Below are positions 59,416-64,000 of a stretch of 64,000 bases of DNA, in pieces. The notes under the pieces were generated by a model. It saw only the letters and a program-made list of their open reading frames with translations, had not been told where the DNA came from and did not search any database. Every line of letters starts with the position of its first letter. Positions within the stretch are counted from its first letter, which is position 1. The stretch lies in NCBI RefSeq assembly GCF_014805685.1, contig NC_060896.1:9629389-9693388 (forward strand), written 5' to 3'. A program made the translations under genes and the position numbers. The DNA is from Silurus meridionalis. Its lineage: Eukaryota > Chordata > Actinopteri > Siluriformes > Siluridae.

Positions 59416-60457
59416 TAGGATTAAATGATTTTTAAATTGACTTACAGTGGTTGCAATCACAACCCACCATTTTTACATCTATTACATTTAATTTTGAGAT
59501 CGTGTAGTTATGAAAGCTATTTGACTTGTTGCATGAATTGAAAGGGGGATTGATACAAACACCTCAAACAAGTCAAATAACAATAATATATAACAGAAAA
59601 TGCCATCTTGGACCTAAAATGATCTGCTTAATAAAATCCAGGCATAAAGCACAGCCTGGATTTAATATATAGACAGATAATTATAAATGCTAATGATAAA
59701 TGAAACTATCATAAGAGGGTTCTGAGTTTAACAATTTTGAGAAAGGTCACGGACACACGCCAAAACACACAGCGAACACGAAGTTATAACATGCAGCCGT
59801 ACAGAAGAGGATTGAAGCAGCTAACACACACTACATGGATTTTTTTCTTAGTTTTGTGACAAACAGGAACCCATGCAGTTATTAAATTTACACTCAAGGT
59901 AATAAAAACTAGACACGAATGTCTGTTCTTTTTGAAAGCCATTATCTGGGAATGAAAGGGAGGGTGAGGGGAGTAAACAGGTTGGATGGAGGAGGAGAAG
60001 GAAGAGGAGGGTTGATCCACAAGGAAGTCTAGAAAAGGCCACGGGTTGGACTGGCACGCTAACGCGGCCTGGTGAGACGGAGTTTACGTTACCTTCTGGG
60101 GAACAGCATGGGCAGAAGGACAGGGGTCTCCAGCGAGGGGTCCCGACATAGGGTTCAACTTCCAAGAGACAGAAGGTTTGGAGGTGGAAAAAAGGTGGGA
60201 AGTGAGGAACAAGGAGAGGGCAGAGGAAAGTAAAAAATGGAGGTGTGGAAGAGGGAAGGGAGAGATGAAGGAAAGAGAACAGTGAGGAGAAAAAAAAATA
60301 TCCGAAAAAGCAAGAGAACTATGGGGAGAATCTCAAAGCTACAGTGTATTACGCGGAATAAAACGAGAGAATAAACGAAAGAATGCGAACAAGAAAAACT
60401 GATTCGAAAATAGTGACATTTTGCCATAAACATTTTGTTAATCCTAATACATTGGCC

Positions 60458-60800
60458 TACATAGGTATTTACTCCACTTCAATTTTCCCTATTTTGTAGT
60501 GTTACAACTGGAACTAAAACGGATTAGCTGGGATTATGTAATGAAGCTTTAGACCAAAAAAAACTTTATTTTTGGCTAATTTATTTACAAATAAATCGCA
60601 CAAAAGCTTATACCTTTTCTAACAACCTCCAGGGAGAAGTGTATTTATATTGCGATCATGTGAACCGCCAATGAACTCCATTCAACCAAATGGTTCTGAG
60701 TTACACAATAACATATAATCCCAAACAAGTCCATTTCATCTTGTAACATTATAAAAAAATAACCATCAAGGGGGTAAAAACTTATGCAGTGTATATTAAA
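60458..60800. mobile_element. Tc1-type MITE
   Basis: Left TACATAGGTATTTACTCCAC and right GGGGGTAAAAACTTATGCAG resemble inverted ends of a Tc1-like fish family; inside is CATGTGAACCGCCAATGAAC and GGTTCTGAGTTACACAATAA, typical of its non-coding ends. Confidence 0.6.
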
Positions 60801-61371
60801 CAATGTTTAGCAAAGTAGATCTTCCCTGACAGACAAATTGCTGTCCCCTGAGACTGATATAAACACAAACAATTCTCATCATTGAAACTTTTCTCCTCTG
60901 TATGAAAAACAAAACTCGTACGCGTTCTGGCTACTTGTAAAGCTCAAGAAAAAAAAGCCGGTGTGTTCTGTGCCAGTCCATAAAGGAGAAGAATGATGCA
61001 CAAAAAATTATATCAAACATTGAATCTGTTGGCTTAGACTGGTGGAACACTGGTATGAATGGTGGAAGGGCTGACAGACTGACATTGCAATGATCTGCAA
61101 TAATAAAATGGAGGTGGAATGTTGAACGGCACTAAGGGACTATCACAGATAGGACAGAGATTCCAATGCTGCTTTTAGCTTGAGAAAGACCAGCAAATCA
61201 ATGTGACTTAAAGCAAAATGCAATCTATTCCGTATTAAATTTTACCCAGTCCTAAATGCTGCATGCTGCAGAACATGGACATATCACCTTAGTGCTTAGT
61301 CTGTCATTTATAAAGCCAGTGGTGGAGCTGTAACAATTCAGCTCTACTAATTCCTACCAATAGGAAAGAAG

Positions 61372-61740
61372 TAGAGGTCAACCGATTTTGCTGATATCGA
61401 TAGCTAGGTTGGATCATACAAAAAAAAAAAAAATGGGAAAGAAAAAATGTCAGTAATGAATCACAAAAATGTGCCAAATTAAATAAATATAAATACATTC
61501 ATTACATGGATAAATATTAAGGAAAATAGACATGCATTCAAACTGGAAAAAAGTAACATTTCAAATGAATAAAAACAGTTACATTCACAATAAAAAAAAG
61601 ACACTTTAAAATAAACAACATGTGGCATCAGTGATTCGCCTCTAGAGGCTGATCCTGTACAACGCAACCCGGAAAAACTAACCAGCAATCAACTATCAGT
61701 GCTGATTAATCGGCAAAGCCAATGAATCGGTCAACCTCTA
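61372..61740. mobile_element. hAT-type MITE with 8-base target duplication
   Basis: Starts TAGAGGTCAACCGATT and ends AATCGGTCAACCTCTA, perfect inverted termini. Flanked by GAAAGAAG (61364-61371) and GAAAAAAG (61741-61748), a 7-of-8 match to a hAT target duplication. 369 bases, no transposase. Confidence 0.85.
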
Positions 61741-61877
61741 GAAAAAAGACCCTTTATCTATAGCCTACAATAGATACCATTTCTGACATTCAACCACTTA
61801 AGTAAAAGTATGTCATGAAATCTGTATGCCACAATTTTGAATTTTCTGCTCAGATCAAATCTATACCATTTCACACC

Positions 61878-61990
61878 AATGCCCGTATAAGCATAATATA
61901 AATGCCTGTATAAGCATACTGAAAATGCCCGTATAAGCATAATGAAAATGCCCGTATAAGCACACTGAAAATGCCCGTATAAGCTTACTG
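61878..61990 (+). repeat. minisatellite, 5 copies of a 22-23 base unit
   Basis: Unit AATGCCCGTATAAGCATAAT plus two or three bases; copies differ by one to four bases. Confidence 0.9.
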
Positions 61991-62303
61991 ATTTTCTTGT
62001 CAATTGTGTCACTACACCAATATATGTTCCTTTCAGTTTTGCCAGAATCCATTCCCTAAACGTCAAGTAAACACCACTTTCCACAGAATTCTACAGTCAA
62101 CCTGTATACCTGAATGTTCTCTATCAAGTCACATGGCCACATGTCAGACATGTATCAGATCGTGAATCACATATTAAACTGGCCTAAATTTTATATCAAG
62201 TCTGCTTTGAAATTATACAATTTTTAATCAATCCTTCAAAGTTGGTAATGTAGCCCTCAGATACTAAACTGAATTTCGTTGTACTATGCAATCACAATAA
62301 AGT

Positions 62304-62323
62304 TCTATCTATCTATCTATCTA

Positions 62324-62376
<53 letters not shown>

Positions 62377-62377
62377 G
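62304..62377 (+). repeat. compound TATC then TGTC microsatellite
   Basis: About five TATC units followed by about twelve TGTC units. Confidence 0.95.
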
Positions 62378-63423
62378 AGATAAGATATAAAAAACTTAAA
62401 TAAAATAATAACCTGAATAGAAAAAACTCTGATAATTATAAATCTTATTAATAAATACAAAAAAAAAGTGTAGAGCCTGGTGGTTTTCCCACAGAGAATA
62501 TTATGTTTATCTGAAACACATTTGACTGCTCGCTCTTCAAACGGATTAATATCTTTGTTACAAATCATGCAGCTCAAACTCATGCTTGAAAAAGTGCAGC
62601 ATCTGATGGTTATGATTTGATGGCCAAATCCCAAAAGACAGATAAAAACTCTAAACAATACATGTATTCAAATACAAGCAAAAAAAGCCATCCCATGCCT
62701 CCAGTGCATCTTCATCAAAGCTTTGCATGAAAAATAAAATATATAAAAAATAATAAATAAATAAATAAAGCATTTTATACCTACCTGAGATGGACTAGGC
62801 TGATATTGTAAGTACTGTACATAGATAGTCAGTATGATGCACAATAGGGTTTTATTCCACAAGCAAAAAATAAAAATAAAAGGCAAACAAGTTTATAATT
62901 GTGTCTATTTTGCAAAGAAAAATGCACATCATGCTACAGGCTTTTTTTTTTAATCTTGTGATTTCAGATTAGTCCACAGATAACCAAATACATTACTAAG
63001 GGAGCAAAATCAAGGTCACACCCCCCAATTTTTTTTTTTTTAGGTTTAAAAAGGAGCTCCACGCAATCTCCTGTCAGTGTGGGTGACTAAGGACACAACA
63101 GTATGTCCACAAACACGGCACGGAAGCACAAACTCAAACAACACACTGTAGCACGACTGTGAGGAGGTGGACAGGGACACATCAAACGAGAACATTACTG
63201 TACATGAGAAGAGTCTGTGTAGAAGGATGGAAGATCACTCTCTTTCTCTCAGACACACACATAGACACGCAACATACACCCTCACTCTCGTACATGGCCC
63301 CTGGACAAGTGAGCAAGTATGGTGGAGAGAATAAAGGCGAAGAAGCTAAAACTAAAGGCCAAAGCAAACAGCTGTTTAGAGCAATTTTAACAATGCGCAA
63401 GATTCAGTCCATTTTGTTTTTTC

Positions 63424-63425
<2 letters not shown>

Positions 63426-63466
<41 letters not shown>
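63426..63466 (+). repeat. GT dinucleotide microsatellite
   Basis: About 20 copies. Confidence 0.95.
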
Positions 63467-63469
<3 letters not shown>

Positions 63470-64000
63470 CTAAATTAGGGCCTGACCAATATTACAGCTG
63501 TCAAGCATCTAATTGTATTGCTGCCACATGATGCAACATGAGCAGCAGTTTGAACAGATGTGCTTGTCTAGCTTAGTCTCAGAAGAAGCATGTTAGTCTT
63601 TACTCTTGCCGGTTTTAGCTGCAGTATGGTTTGGGATATCTGGCAGGTGGATGGAGGTTGCAAGTAGCCAAACTGGGATGATAAATGTGTAAAAAAAAAA
63701 AAAACAGTTCGACATATGTAACGTGCTTTGAGATGATGCAGTCTAAGTTGTAGCGTTGGACCGTATGAATAGCCATTCTGATAGATATCTAGCAACATTT
63801 TCCAATATCCAATGCAAATTAGCAGCTCATTAGTCATACCAAGTTGTAGTAATAGATTATGTATTCGCAACATGTAAAACTGGGGGATGCTAAAGAGAAC
63901 CATTACTTTCAGGATGTGATTATTTGGGTGTGAGTATAGTTCCTGTTAATCAGGAAAACCTGAGCTTTCTCATTTAAAATCCCCCAGTCAATAATGCTAA

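Larger units (their letters stand above)
57711..64000 (-). other. mical3 intronic sequence to window edge
   Basis: Upstream of the exon at 57710 on the minus strand. No further bMERB, LIM, CH or monooxygenase exon is recognised, so the next known exon lies beyond the window. Holds the MITEs and repeats listed here and a purine-rich stretch at 60180-60310. Confidence 0.55.

Noticed and set aside
62317..62658. 113-codon frame ending in repeated DRQT
   Set aside because: The repeating part is the TGTC microsatellite; the rest has no homology.

Overview
This is a vertebrate nuclear window, almost certainly from a teleost fish. Genes are split into small GT-AG exons, the DNA is AT-rich, and introns are full of dinucleotide and tetranucleotide microsatellites, Tc1/mariner-like, hAT-like and pogo-like DNA transposons and an RTE-type LINE. 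A catfish-like (siluriform) genome is a guess from the Tc1 load only. There are no operons, CRISPR arrays or bacterial genes.

Four protein-coding genes can be built exon by exon. (1) Tetraspanin-9 (tspan9), + strand, exons from 4576 to 22979; the first coding exon (about 21 residues) lies upstream of the window. (2) A TspanC8 tetraspanin best matched to tspan33, + strand, 31201-40847, complete with 8 coding exons and 270 residues; one intron uses a GC donor. (3) ttc38, - strand, 51714 down to 41597, complete with 14 coding exons and 466 residues. (4) The 3' end of a MICAL-family gene, best matched to mical3, - strand, 57710 down to 56099, giving the last three exons of the Rab-binding bMERB coiled coil and a long 3' UTR; the rest lies beyond the right edge.

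Layout: 1-4575 tspan9 intron; 4576-22979 tspan9; about 22980-26960 probable long tspan9 3' UTR or flank; 27-31 kb repeat-rich intergenic DNA; 31.2-40.9 kb tspan33; 40.9-41.6 kb short convergent 3' junction; 41.6-51.85 kb ttc38 and its promoter with a consensus CRE; 52.0-54.4 kb intergenic; 54.4-64 kb mical3 3' UTR, last exons and intron. The four genes share no evident pathway; the two tetraspanins belong to different subfamilies.

I found no convincing new biological system. The points most worth a second look are the GC-AG intron and NAGNAG acceptor of tspan33, the three differently rearranged copies of a pogo-like element, a scrambled RTE LINE, a hAT element nested in a Tc1-type element, small non-autonomous elements with clear termini, and a CRE beside a long alternating purine-pyrimidine repeat upstream of ttc38. 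All family names come from recognising motifs by eye; no database search was run.
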